From the NCBI GenBank assembly GCA_001953115.1, contig LSSL01000593.1:1-64000 (forward strand): DNA of 64,000 nucleotides. Reading direction: 5' to 3'. A program made the position numbers and the translations under genes. Source of the DNA: Smittium mucronatum (taxonomy: Eukaryota; Kickxellomycota; Harpellomycetes; Harpellales; Legeriomycetaceae). Shown piece by piece: positions 12,801-25,300 of the stretch (position 1 is the stretch's first letter; each line of letters begins with the position of its first letter). The notes under the pieces were generated by a model. It did not search any database, had not been told where the DNA came from, and saw only the letters and a program-made list of their open reading frames with translations.

Positions 12801-14101
12801 TTTCGTGGATTTGATCCATATTTGATTGCGATCCGCTTTTTTGTATACTACCATTAAAAAGAATAATATTATTACTGAGTGGATTTTTCAATTACCCAAC
12901 AATATTGTCATTAAATTGATTTCCAATAAAAGCTTTTAGTTAATTTTAAATAATCAATATGAATAATTTGAAGCTATTTTAGTTTTAGAAAATAATAATA
13001 ATAAATTCTTTCATAATGCAAATTCTACTAAAGCGTTAATGTTTAATCACTAAAAAAATACAATTTTTTTATACTAAATTTAACTATTGGGATGTAGTGC
13101 TATATACTATCTAATATCGAGCTGATAATAAATTAATTATTTTTATTCATTCAGGCATTATTCTTAACTCTAATTGGGATCCTTCCAATAATAAATACTG
13201 ATATTTAACAAAAAATAAAAGCCTATAAATTATTAGTTTTATTCTGTCACACCATCTGCTAAATGGGAGTTTTCTTGAAGAATATTTATCATAACAATAC
13301 AATGATTAGAATTTAATTGGTTAAAATTTAAAAACATTCCCAAAATTTTTTTTTTCTGTTTATATGGTTTTCCTAAATATTAAATGTTAAAAATATGTTA
13401 AATTATCCAGTAGAAAATCATATTATTAAAAAAAAAACAGCCAAATTATTAATCTGGCTGTAGAATTTTTTAAGTTAAGGTCAATTTAGGCAAGGATATT
13501 CCAAATTAGCTATATTTTACTAAAAATATTTCAATATGAAGTCAATGTATATATATATATATATCATCAAAATCTTCTAATGTTATTTAATGTATCTGAA
13601 AGAAGTTTAATAATTTTATTGATAATGACGTGCAAAATTACGCGAAATTTTGGATATTTTTTTAATATATGTATAAATTCGATTATCTAAGGGGTTTAAA
13701 ATATTTTTTACTTTATTATATTAATAACAAAAAATTTAAATTAAAAAATCTTATAAATTTTAAAAACCTAAAAATGCTAGTATCTGGTGGAAAATACGAT
13801 ATTTCAGACTAATAATTTTTTTTGAATTACTTGCACTTTTGGAAAATAAAATTTGAAAAACCAAAAACATAACTATTACTACTTCGTAAACTTGAAAAAT
13901 TGAATCCATTTTAGCAAGATAAAAGTTTGGGAGTTTATTATGGCAAAGAATATTATTTCTCCAACATGGCCACCATTTAGAATGAGTTAGAAATTTATCC
14001 AAAAAATTCAAGGATGAGATTTTAGAGCTCTGATAAAAATGTTTTTAAATCTATCGATATAAAGAGAATATTGGAAAGAAAAGGCGGATCAGTTGGAATA
14101 A
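9871..14101. other. AT-rich gene desert
   Basis: Dense stops in all frames, many A and T homopolymers, a TA run near 13,549-13,564 and a perfect 7-bp hairpin at about 13,438-13,461. The minus-strand frames at 12,700-12,891 and 13,760-14,011 are no longer than expected by chance. No gene can be supported. Confidence 0.6.
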
Positions 14102-14493
14102 AAAAAAAACAATTATTTTAAAAACAAAAAAAACAAAAACAAAAAAATCAAGCCAATTCCCCACTTTAGACAATTCAATAATATTTGTGAAGTATTTAAA
14201 TCAAATGAAAAAATTGATGAGCCTCACGTAGCTGATTATTGTAGCTATATATCAAATATAAGAGCGCTTATATCATCTAAATATGGACTAAAACTTTTAT
14301 CTATGGCTAAAAATATGCACATAGATTTTAATTTTAAATTAGAGGAGGGGAATTATCCTGTTATAATAGCTGGTATATCTGAAACAAGAAAAAAAAGTTT
14401 ATACCCATGTCGATATCTGCCGTAATAAAAGATTTTTCTGAATGTTACACTTGGATCCAGGAAATTTTAAAAATAGAGATGAATAGGTATTAA
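14102..14493 (+). pseudogene. Decayed coding fragment, family not recognised
   Basis: Frame 14,102-14,425 has 107 codons without a stop, long for this composition. After an A-rich lead it reads as mixed protein (EVFKSNEKIDEPHVADYC, then SSKYGLKLLSMAKNM, then LEEGNYPVIIAGISE). At a run of eight A the frame shifts by one and continues from 14,401 (MSISAVIKDFSECYTWIQE) to a TAA at 14,491-14,493. There is no usable start codon. I infer an old gene or element ORF broken by a homopolymer slip. A retroelement gag-like protein is one possibility, but I see no diagnostic motif. Confidence 0.45.
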
Positions 14494-16494
14494 TTTTTTT
14501 TGGGGAATAGAAAAAGTCATAGCAGACTCAAATCCTCGGATTTAATGTGCTTTCAATATTTTTCACACGAAGATGAAAAGGATAAATTTTTGTCTTCATA
14601 TTTCTAAAAATATGATGAAAATGATAAAGGGCTCAGATTTAAAAATAAAAAATAGGATATACAGCGATTTTATCAAGCTTTAAATCATTCCAAAAACTAG
14701 TTTATTTTGGAGATTTAGAAGCAAAGATAGAAAAAAGAAATTATATGTTTCTCAGAAAAAATTATCTCTGGTATGAGTGGTTCAGTGAAATTTTCCCATC
14801 GACAAAAAAATGTCTAGAAAGATTAAATTGAACCTTAAAGGACAAGTATATAAATTGGGACTAAGTAAATAACACAATTTTTTTTTAAAAAATCCAAGCT
14901 AAGGTGCTTCAGAATTATTTAGACTGATATAAAACAGAATTTGAAAAGATTAACTAAAATGAAACATTTCTGCTTAAAAACTCAAAAACATGGTTATTAT
15001 TTATTTCAAATGATGTATATTTCAAGGTATATCTTGGTATAGATATGTAATTAAGTCTCGGAAGAAAAAAACTAATTACTGCATCAGTTGGATACAGTTT
15101 TTGCGACTGATTTTACTGCACGTCGAAAGGTTTTTAAAATTATTGTTATAAAATTTTCATAGTTCGATTAAATATTTTGTCAGATGTTTTTTTTCTCATG
15201 AAAAAAACTTTTTGAAAATTAAAAAGCGCTGTCATTAATACTCGTTTTTTAGTTAAATAAATTCACACAATCTTCTAAAAGTATCACTACTGCAGGATGT
15301 GAAAAAGTCTGGAAGACAAAAAATTTAACAATGATTAGTACAAATTTTTTTAAATTTTTTTACTTTTGTTTTAAAAAAAAATAAAAAACAATTTAAAATA
15401 TGAATCCATGCAATGATTTCAAAAAATTTCATTAATTTGATTAATTTTTCTCATCATTTAATTAATATTAAATATATGAAAAATAAAATACGATGTATAA
15501 ATTATCATTTAATGGTTATTAAATATAAATATGAAATATTGATACAACTAAAAATACATTTTCTTAGTTGATGATCGGATTTAGTCATTTTTATAGAGCC
15601 AGAAAGCTTTTTTTAATTCAAATCAACTTTAAAATATAATAATATATATAAAAAATTTATGAGATCAATTATAATAGTATAATAGGTTAAAATAGGTTTA
15701 AATACTTAAATTACAGGAAAAATTTTAATAATTGGGTAATTTCACTATGTATTTTTCAAACTATTTGTATTTTTAATAGCTTTCAGTTATTGATAACTGT
15801 TTTTTCAATTTATCGAACGAAAGCTTATTGAAGATTATTCATTTGAAAAAATTTTCTTTGGAAAAATTTAATATTTTAGGCTCTTAGAATTTTAAATGTG
15901 GAGTAAAAAAAGATTTATTTCAATTTATAAAAATTTACCATGAATTATTTATATAAATTCTCCTATGCTCAAACAAGAAAATACTGATGATGGAGAAGTT
16001 TTTTTAGATGATTTTGACATTGATAACCCAATAAAATTATATAAATTAAGAATAAAAAATTGACATTATCATTTAACTCTTTTTATTTAGCAGAGTGATA
16101 GGTGGAAATAAAAAATATCAGCTTAAATTTTTTTTGAGTGATTTAAAATTAAAAATAACAAAAATTGACATAATTATGACTAGATAGAACTTTATTTGAT
16201 AAATAGACACCAGTACTAATAATACGATAGATATTTTAATGATTTGGCAGATATAGAATAATTTGACAGAGTTTTATCCGCTAATATTTTCTAAAGCAAC
16301 GAAAGCGTTTTTATTCAATATAATTACAATATCAATTTTTTTGCCCAATTGAAATATTTTTCAAACCCACATAGATTCAAAATCTCAAAAAAAATAAATC
16401 ACAATAACATAAGCTGCACATCCACCAAAAAAATCGTAAACACGTAGGGGTCACATCCGCATGCAGCATATGGATAATTAATTATATTGTGTGG
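14494..16494. other. AT-rich desert left of the inverted-repeat element
   Basis: Short lysine-rich open stretches continue on the plus strand to about 14,870 and may extend the fragment before them. An isolated 32-codon acidic frame starts at an ATG near 15,964. Otherwise nothing recognisable. Confidence 0.5.
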
Positions 16495-17362
16495 TAGTTA
16501 GTCACATTTATAATTAAAATTAAGCTGGTGTAATCGAATTTTTTTTATCTTAAATCTACTATTGATAGTCTTGATTCTTGTGCGGATAAAAATTAAACTC
16601 ATTGGGAGATTTTTAAAATTGCAGAAATAAGGTGTGTATGTTTAACCCGATCAAAATTTCATTAATCATTCATAACCCAACAGCATAAAATTTATTTTGA
16701 AAATATTAGGCTATAATGAGTCATTAAAAACGAAAAAGAAGTTTTGCACAACTGTGCCTCCGCCCCCAAAAACCTTTTAAGTTTAAATATAAAAAATACG
16801 AAAAACATAAAAAGATACAACAATAAGAGCTTTAAGATATATAAAAATATCATAAAGAGAGGTAATAAAATTTAAAAAATCTTAAATCAAACCTTAAAAA
16901 CATCTTTTAGATTTTTAATTTCAAAAAAATAAAAAGAAAGCACATCATTATTAGCAATTTTGCTAAAAATCGGTATTTATTTTTGGATTTTTTCTGCGAA
17001 AGTTTTAGAATAACCACAAAGAAAATTTATAGAGAATTGAATATAAAATACAGGATTAATGAGAGGCAAAGACTGTCTTAGTACCACCCCTAAACTTTTT
17101 GAGCATACCGAAACTTACGAATTAAAGTGTATTACTGCTTCTAATGAAGTTCAATAATAAGAATACAGACTAAAATAGTATAACCATATAGGCTAATTTA
17201 TCCCTTTTTCCTTTTCACCTTCTTGATATATTAACCGCTTTTTTGAATTGTAATAATGATGTTTTTGAATTAATTTTATATAAAATTTTCATACTGAGGG
17301 AATATTTTGGGCACAATTCTCTAGTATAGACCGTTATTTATGTAATTTTATTAATAAATATT
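16495..17362 (+). repeat. Left arm of the 868-bp inverted repeat
   Basis: Pairs base for base with 19,252-20,119 on the opposite strand; I compared every line of both arms. It contains no open frame of note. An unusually GC-rich block (ACTGTGCCTCCGCCCCC, about 16,751-16,767) is perfectly conserved in both arms. Confidence 0.97.
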
Positions 17363-17682
17363 GAGTCTAAAATAAAAATTTTAAATTTTCAATAGTTTGC
17401 AATTAACTTGATTATTGCACCTGGATTTCCAGATCAAAATTTTTCTCATATATGGTCATAGTCCGGATGACAAAACATATTGGTTTCTTTGTATTTTTTT
17501 TATATTTATATGAAAGTTTGTTTTTTTTGTTTCAAATATTACAGGCACATTTTATTGCTACCCTCGCAACCCAGCATGAAGAATTTATAAAAGCTCCACT
17601 TATTTATATCTTTTCATGATCCTTATTAAAATTTTAGTTTCTTTAAATTTTTTACATGTTTTTTTTGTCTTTTTTATATCGA

Positions 17683-18960
17683 TTATTCCAAAAACAGTTG
17701 ATATTTCATAACTATCACCAATTTAATTATTATTTTTTCGAATAGAAATTTTTTTACAATCCAATTTTGATCATAATCTAGAATTTTCGTATTAACTAGA
17801 TCTCCTATGTTATATGATATTTTTTTTCCCGTTTTTATCGTGCTTTGGGTCGATTTTTCTTTATTTTTAATCGATTGCAGTAATATAATATTCGCTTCAG
17901 AAAAATTTTCGGCATGATATATTTTTTTCCCAAAGGATATCATATTTGATGCCATTGCTTTTTTTATCGAGTCCCGTTGATACAAGAAGCTTATTTTTCG
18001 AGACACAGCCAGATTTTTATCATAATAATTTTCAATTGTTGTTTGCTCATTTTTTGAAATATCTAAATTTATAATCATTAAACTATTATATATTGTAAAA
18101 AATATGGATAAATTTTCTGTATATTTTTTGTCCATAAACTTCTAAAAAATAGCTATATTTTGGTACAATAATCTTGCAAATAAAAAGCTCCTGATGAGCT
18201 AATGTTTAAGCCTCTGCTATATGTAAGTTTTACAAAGTATGCGCAGTATAAAAATGGACTATCAGACTATAAAAACACATTAAATAAACTATTTTTATAA
18301 ATTCAGCGCATTTATAAATACTATTAACAATTTATTTATTTAATATAAAAATATTGACTTGAATAACCAATTAATTTAGCCCTATTTCTTATATCAAAGA
18401 ATTTATAAGATATAATAATGTAATATGAACTTGATTAGTCATAATATTTGTTCGATGTTATCTAGGAGATATTAATACAGGATTTTTTACTGTTAAATAC
18501 AGTAAAAATTCAATTTATTCAACATTGGAAAATTCTCCTCAGTTATCGAATAGTATTAAATCGAAATAATCGGTAATTTAAAAATGAAAATCTTGAATAT
18601 GTTCAAAAACTAGCTAGTGGACTTCGATTTAAGAAGATAAAAAATTTTAAAGTTTCTAAATTGAAATAAAACACGTATTATATATTTATATCCTCCAATT
18701 TACAAGCTGCTCATAACTATTAAATAAAATTCAATGATTTAGAATGTTTTTTTTTGGATTTAATTCGCAATTTATGCTTTTTTTCTCTATGTAGAATTGA
18801 TTTTATATCACTTAGGACATTTTCCCCAAAAAAATCTAACTATTTCTTTAATGGGACTATAAACACAACCAGATAATATCTTACAGAATTTTTCTGACCC
18901 CGGATGGGCTAAAATATTGTGCACGCCATTAAAGGATTGAAATTTTATATTTTTAGTGAT
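17683..18960 (-). pseudogene. Degenerate retroviral-type integrase in the centre of the inverted repeat
   Basis: Read on the minus strand from about 18,960 downward. First comes an H2C2 zinc-binding domain: HNILAHPG, about 33 residues, then CPK followed by TGA where the last Cys is expected. Next is a core remnant around 18,535-18,555 reading FDN, a TGA, then GEFSN, which matches the second catalytic Asp block (DNG-EF) with a stop inside it. A weak NG-VE-like area follows with more stops. Last is a 150-codon open frame at 17,683-18,135 whose end contains the SYNIGDLV strand typical of integrase C-terminal domains. These are in more than one frame and several stops intervene, so no active enzyme can be made. 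Integrases of this type insert element DNA into chromosomes; Ty3/gypsy, Ginger and Maverick elements all use relatives. Confidence 0.75.
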
Positions 18961-19251
18961 TAATTTATAAAATTTACTGTTTTATCTAAAATTTAATAAT
19001 GTTACATCTTTTAAACAGTAGCATATTTTTAATTCCTTTTATATATGGTAGAATTTTTGAATCTGGTCTTTTTAATGCTTTAAAATATTCACAGATTTCA
19101 TTTGGTATAAAAATATACTTATATCGAAATTTGCTTTAGAGAGAAAAAAAATTTCGACCTAATCCATGATAATTTATCGATTTTTTTAAAAAAATTATCA
19201 TATTTTATCCTTAGTGTTCTATTCAATAATTTGTCAAAAGTAAATATTAAT

Positions 19252-20119
19252 AATATTTATTAATAAAATTGCATAAATAACGGTCTATACTAGAGAATTG
19301 TGCCCAAAATATTCCCTCAGTATGAAAATTTTATATAAAATTAATTCAAAAACATCATTATTACAATTCAAAAAAGCGGTTAATATATCAAGAAGGTGAA
19401 AAGGAAAAAGGGATAAATTAGCCTATATGGTTATACTATTTTAGTCTGTATTCTTATTATTGAACTTCATTAGAAGCAGTAATACACTTTAATTCGTAAG
19501 TTTCGGTATGCTCAAAAAGTTTAGGGGTGGTACTAAGACAGTCTTTGCCTCTCATTAATCCTGTATTTTATATTCAATTCTCTATAAATTTTCTTTGTGG
19601 TTATTCTAAAACTTTCGCAGAAAAAATCCAAAAATAAATACCGATTTTTAGCAAAATTGCTAATAATGATGTGCTTTCTTTTTATTTTTTTGAAATTAAA
19701 AATCTAAAAGATGTTTTTAAGGTTTGATTTAAGATTTTTTAAATTTTATTACCTCTCTTTATGATATTTTTATATATCTTAAAGCTCTTATTGTTGTATC
19801 TTTTTATGTTTTTCGTATTTTTTATATTTAAACTTAAAAGGTTTTTGGGGGCGGAGGCACAGTTGTGCAAAACTTCTTTTTCGTTTTTAATGACTCATTA
19901 TAGCCTAATATTTTCAAAATAAATTTTATGCTGTTGGGTTATGAATGATTAATGAAATTTTGATCGGGTTAAACATACACACCTTATTTCTGCAATTTTA
20001 AAAATCTCCCAATGAGTTTAATTTTTATCCGCACAAGAATCAAGACTATCAATAGTAGATTTAAGATAAAAAAAATTCGATTACACCAGCTTAATTTTAA
20101 TTATACATGTGACTAACTA
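19252..20119 (-). repeat. Right arm of the 868-bp inverted repeat
   Basis: Reverse complement of 16,495-17,362 with two mismatches. The outer end reads ATGTGACTAAC|TA; beyond 20,119 the flanks no longer match. Confidence 0.97.
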
Positions 20120-22030
20120 AATCATAAAAATTAAATAAGCATTGAGATTTCTGGAATTCCATAGCTAGATATTTTATGTAAATTACGTGGACGACTAATT
20201 ATAATTAAGAAATATTTAAAAAAATAATCTCTATAGGTAAATCCATATTTAAATTATCTAAATTGAGATATGAGTACAGCTTTTAGGTTCATAAGTAGAA
20301 AATTAGGAGATATTTTACTAAATTTAATTCTATATCTTTTTAATATTTTTTGTTCAAAATTTATCAGCATTAATTTTAATAATTTTTTTTAGAACTTAAT
20401 TAAAATTAACCAAAATAATTTTTTTAAACTTTGTCGAACTATTTCCAAGAAATTTGGATTGATAAATATTATTTAAGATTGCAAATTTTTTTAGAAATAT
20501 TCACAATCAATTAGAGGTATTACTCGCATCAGATACAGAAAATCAAATCCCTTATTATCGTTAATATTCTAGTATTAAATATTATTTAATTAAATTTTTA
20601 TTCAAAAGTTAATGCTTATCAATAGCCATGGAAATATTTTCATAAAAAAATGCGACACTCATTTAAGAGGTAAAAAATTATTATTTGTTATTAAAAAGCA
20701 TAAATAATCAAAAAAAATTCTAATCTTTCTGAGTTTTTTTAATTTTTTTTGCATTGAACTAAGCTTCTTTGTTTTTTTTTTAAATTATATAAAAAATTTA
20801 TTTGTATTGTGCATATATATTTACATTTAGTGATATAATTTGGTAGTAGCTTAAATGAAACCGAATAATATAAAGATTTTCAAAGCTTCGATTTCTGGAT
20901 TTATGAGGAAAAGAGTTTTCTTGTAGCCTTTTGAGCTGAAAATAAGGTTTTTATTTTCAGTAGTAACATCATAAATTTGTTTAACTTAATCTCTACTTTG
21001 TTTAATGATATTAAAAACTTGAAAAGAAAATTTTTTTTAAGGCTTTTTTATATTATTTTTTTTTTCTGTTAGTTTCGACTCTATAAGGTTCCATGATGTC
21101 GTTTTATTATTCTAAAAAAAAAAAATTAAAGAAATTCATGCGTATTTGAGTTTCCTTTTTTTCAATAAAAGTTATTTTTTTATTGATTCGGCGCAAGTTT
21201 TGAGTCCATTAAGTCGTATCTGTTTTTTTCTTCTTAATTTAGCCTTCTTAGCAATCTGGACTTTGCAAAAAAAGTTATCTCCAATGACTATAGATTTTTA
21301 AAATCTAACAAAGATTATTATTTTTTTAAAAAAAAATTTACAGCCTCCAAGCTAGAAATAATTTCATTATCGCTATTTATTCTTTGATAAATTAAATCTT
21401 TTAATTGTGAAGGGGGTAATGAAATGATTTAAAATATTTATTAATAATTTTTTTTACAAATTTCTCTTACTTTTCAATGAAATGATAAGATAATTATGAA
21501 CTAATATACAGATAAACGTGATAGGACGATAATTTCCGCTATTCAGAAAAAAATTTATTTACATAAAAAAAAATCAGCAAAAACCATACCCTCTTTGAAA
21601 CATAATACTTTTATTAGGATTAATTTTTTTTTTCGGGAAATTTATTTTAAAGTTAATAAAACGATTAAGATAGTTATGAATAGATTCTTATGAGCAAGAA
21701 TAAAAAAAAACCCTTTTATTTGACGACATATTATTGATAATCTATTTTTACGGAGAGAGCTTCAAATCAGAAACCAAGCTAAATAAGGTTTGGTAAATTA
21801 GAATTTCTAAACAAATTCAGGTTTTTTTTTAGAAAAATTTGAGCATTGTGACTGAAAATTTTGAGAATTTTTTTCTATTTGTTACCTAGACTGGTAAAAA
21901 AGTCCAATTGAGGCAACTGTTCTAAATATTTTTTAGAAAAATATATCTATTCTACTATTTGCTATAAATTTGAAGATTTTGGAAGTATTTTTATGGTCAA
22001 AGATCTGAGTAATTTTTTTTAAGGTGGTAA
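20120..22030. other. AT-rich desert
   Basis: Homopolymer-rich sequence, stops in all frames; no gene, RNA or repeat unit could be supported. Confidence 0.5.
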
Positions 22031-22317
22031 AATCAGTCTCATTACGAGGGCTTGAAGTCGAAGCTTAATCTTGGAATTGTTAAGCTATCTAGTATAACTA
22101 TAGCTACTGTGCATGGCTTGATAAACTCAAATTACCCAATTTTCGGTAAAGATACTCTAATTAGGTTATATATAGGTTTCTTTAAAGGAAATTTCCAGAA
22201 TGTTGAGAAGAAGTGGTATTTTTTAACTTGAAATCTATGAAACGCCTCTTGCGAGTCATTTCATTCGTATTTTTTAGCTAATTTATAGGGGAGATATGCT
22301 AGATTTAAGATCACCAA
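22031..22317 (+). pseudogene. Decayed coding fragment, family not recognised
   Basis: A stop-free 66-codon stretch (22,031-22,231) with balanced, protein-like composition: KLSSITIATVHGLINS, then YPIFGKDTLIRLYIGFFKG, then VEKKWYFLT and TGA. A shifted frame continues with ETPLASHFIRI and, after a stop, RGDMLDLRSP. No start codon or catalytic motif was identified. By texture and setting I infer part of an old transposable element. Base composition is noticeably less AT-biased than the flanks. Confidence 0.45.
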
Positions 22318-25300
22318 ATTAATCCAATTATCTTAATTTTTTAACTTTGTATGAGTTTTTAAAGGAAAATATGTGAAATTTTACTGATAACGGTTCCAAT
22401 AGTACCTTTTTAACCTTTTGATAAATTTATTGGCAAATAATAAACGATTTTTTTTTAAATCTGCCCATTGATAAATCCATGAATGTGATTTTTTTATATA
22501 TAACCTATAATTTTGATTAATTTAGCTACTAAAATACATTAAAAGTACCTTTTAGCTATTAATAAAATATTTTTTTGAATATTTTTTATTTAAGTTTTGA
22601 TAATTTATTGGCTATTAGTGTATTTTTATTGTGTATTTATGACCTTAATAAATGAATATTAAAGATTTATATCCCGTTAACGGATATAAGAACTATTTTG
22701 TATTAATTTATATTAAAATTAATAAATACATGATTTGCAAAATAAAAAAAATCAGCTCTCTAAAATAAACACACACACACACATACGTATATATATAGGC
22801 AACAATATTTTTTTGTGTTCAGGCTGTATCAAGTCTATAAAAATATTTAAATTGATTTCAATTAACGTTGAAGCATTTTATAATGTATTTTTAGCGTTAA
22901 AATTTTATAATCTATTAATAAAAATCTGTAATTTTTTCTTTTTAGGAGAACAAAATACTCAAAAATATATAAAATAAAATTTCTGGTTTTTCCGATTTTA
23001 TTAATTAAATATTTATTTGATTGAAATAATTTAGTCCTTTATTAAAATTCATTTATATTATATTTAAAAATACCCACCATATTTAATCACTAAAATTTTA
23101 AAACAATCTTGCAAATTATGCTTTAATGGTCATATCCGAAATTTATATTGGTAAAAAACAAAAAAATTATATTCCAAAATATACGAAAAATGGCTATTAT
23201 AAAGCTATTAATATATTGCTCATAAATTATTAAAAAAATGAAATTAATGTGTATATTGATAAGATTTTTTTGGTGAAACTCCAAATTTGAAAATTTAGAA
23301 TAATTAAGGTCATGTAAAAGCACCAAGTATAGAATTTAAAACGGCTCAAACTGAATAGGCATATTAATGATACCAATATAATACACATAAAAAAACTCAT
23401 TTATTTATTTTATTAAATATGTTTTTTTAGCACTTTTAAAAAAAGTAATATTGCTAGGGAGACTGATGGCTTTATCTATTTTTTATGATTTCTTCAAAAA
23501 CTTCCAAAATTTTTAATATGTTCCCCAACCATTTCATTTTATCTTTTAAAATTTCCATAAAAAATTGGGAAAATAAAACGGTATAAACCTAATTGTGAGT
23601 TATTTTTCAACAAAAATATAAAAAATTATTAAAGCTGGAGTATATATTATTTTAAACATATATTGTGGTATTCTTATAAATAAAAAAATATTTAATGTGT
23701 TCTAAAAAATTTAATCTGGTATTTTTGTCGACTTTTAGTTCTATTTAGTGATTATTTTTGTCTTATATAGATCTTTTTTTATAATTTTGAACCCTATTTT
23801 TTCTGCAGGGTATATAAATATAAATATTGATGATTTTTCTGTTTAAAATTAAAAAATATCTTCTTTAAAATTTAATGGACAAATTCGCATATTTTTACTA
23901 GTTTATGATACAAGTAGTCTAATAAGAATAAATTAAGACTGATTTAAATATTAATTGACAGTAAATGATACAATTTCACTTGTTTTATCAACTAATATAT
24001 ATTTTATTATGTTTGAATAATCATTTTTCCTTAATACTATCATTGAATTTTTTTTTAAAATAGAAAAATGCTTATATATTTCATCCAATAATTATTATTA
24101 TTGAAAAAAAAAACATAAATATCCAAGAAAATAATTCTTTGATATAAACTAGATTTATCGAATATTGATCATTAATATTTGAAATTATGGTTTTAAATTA
24201 TAATCTATTCTAGTATCAAAATAAAATAGTTTTAGTGCAACTTCTAAAATAATTTATATATTAATTCATTTATTTTGATTCGAATATACCATAAATTTTT
24301 TTTTTGAAACTTTCCACTTTATTTTAACATTCCAAAACCTGAGATCATATTTGAGACTCTCATTTCAAAGAATAAATTAATGAATTTATGACCTGGCTAA
24401 TAATAAATTTATTTTTATATTTTTGATAAAAAAAACTATCGCTACTTATTCCCCTTTTCTAAAATTCAATTATTAATTATTGGATAATTTATATGGTAAG
24501 CAATACATATCAAAAAATTATATTTATTTGAATTATTTATTTTATATCAATGATTTTGTGGTTTAACTTTAGGTTAATTGTGATTTTATAAAAAAAAAAG
24601 TATATCTTAATCTTTTTAATATTTATTTATTGCCCTAATATTTACAATAAAGTTTAAATTTTTTATTTTAATAAATAATTTTACATTCAAAAAAATCATC
24701 ATATCTTATTATCATTTTAAATAAATATCAAAATTAAAATTTAAGTTAGTAAAAATTATAATATAAGGGAATTTTTTTTATACACTATTTTTTTACCGAT
24801 AAAATGGCGGCAAATAATTTGGATATTTTTTTCTCCATAAGGTAAATAAAAAACCATATCTAATATATATGAGATATGAGATATGAAGCGTCTATAATTG
24901 AAAAATATATTTGGATGAATTATTTTCTAAAAATTTCCACTTCTCTGTTTTTTTTAATTCGATTTATAAGATTTTTATCAATTTTTAATTAGAATTCCGT
25001 AAAAAAAATAGGAAAAATAAACCGAATATTTCCCCAAGATTTTCAATATTTATAAATTATTTTGCTCTAAACTTTTAATATTTAAATAGGTGATGTGTTT
25101 TTTAGCTCGGATTTTTTTCAATGAAGGGATGAATTTAATTTTCGACTCCAGATGTAAAAAGATGCGCCTATAAATAATTTAACAAAACGAAAAAAACTAA
25201 TAAATAATATTTTTATCATTTTAACTAAATTGAATTGGGCTAAATTTATATTTTAGTTCCAAATATTCCCAAAAGAAATATATTAAAATTCAAATATAAA

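Larger units (their letters stand above)
16495..20119. mobile_element. Long-inverted-repeat element with a dead integrase core
   Basis: Two 868-bp arms (16,495-17,362 and 19,252-20,119) are reverse complements at a constant coordinate sum of 36,614, with no indels and only two differences (16,508/20,106 and 17,343/19,271). The 1,889-bp centre carries decayed integrase sequence on the minus strand. The symmetry ends at a TA dinucleotide on each side (GGTA|GTTAGTCAC ... GTGACTAAC|TAAA), compatible with, but not proof of, a TA target duplication. Inverted rather than direct arms argue against an LTR retrotransposon in its normal form. Candidates are a DNA transposon carrying a retroviral-type integrase (Ginger- or Polinton/Maverick-like, non-autonomous) or a local inverted duplication around an old retroelement. 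No TG...CA LTR ends were seen. Confidence 0.75.

Noticed and set aside
13438..13461. Perfect ACAGCCA/TGGCTGT hairpin followed by a T run
   Set aside because: It resembles a bacterial intrinsic terminator, but this is eukaryotic DNA with no gene nearby. Probably chance or a repeat relic.
17683..18135. Intact stand-alone 150-residue gene
   Set aside because: Zinc-binding and core integrase remnants lie directly upstream on the same strand, so it is the surviving C-terminal piece of a broken integrase.
16495..20119. Arms read as LTRs of a retrotransposon
   Set aside because: The arms are inverted, not direct, and lack TG...CA ends, primer-binding site and polypurine tract at the expected places.
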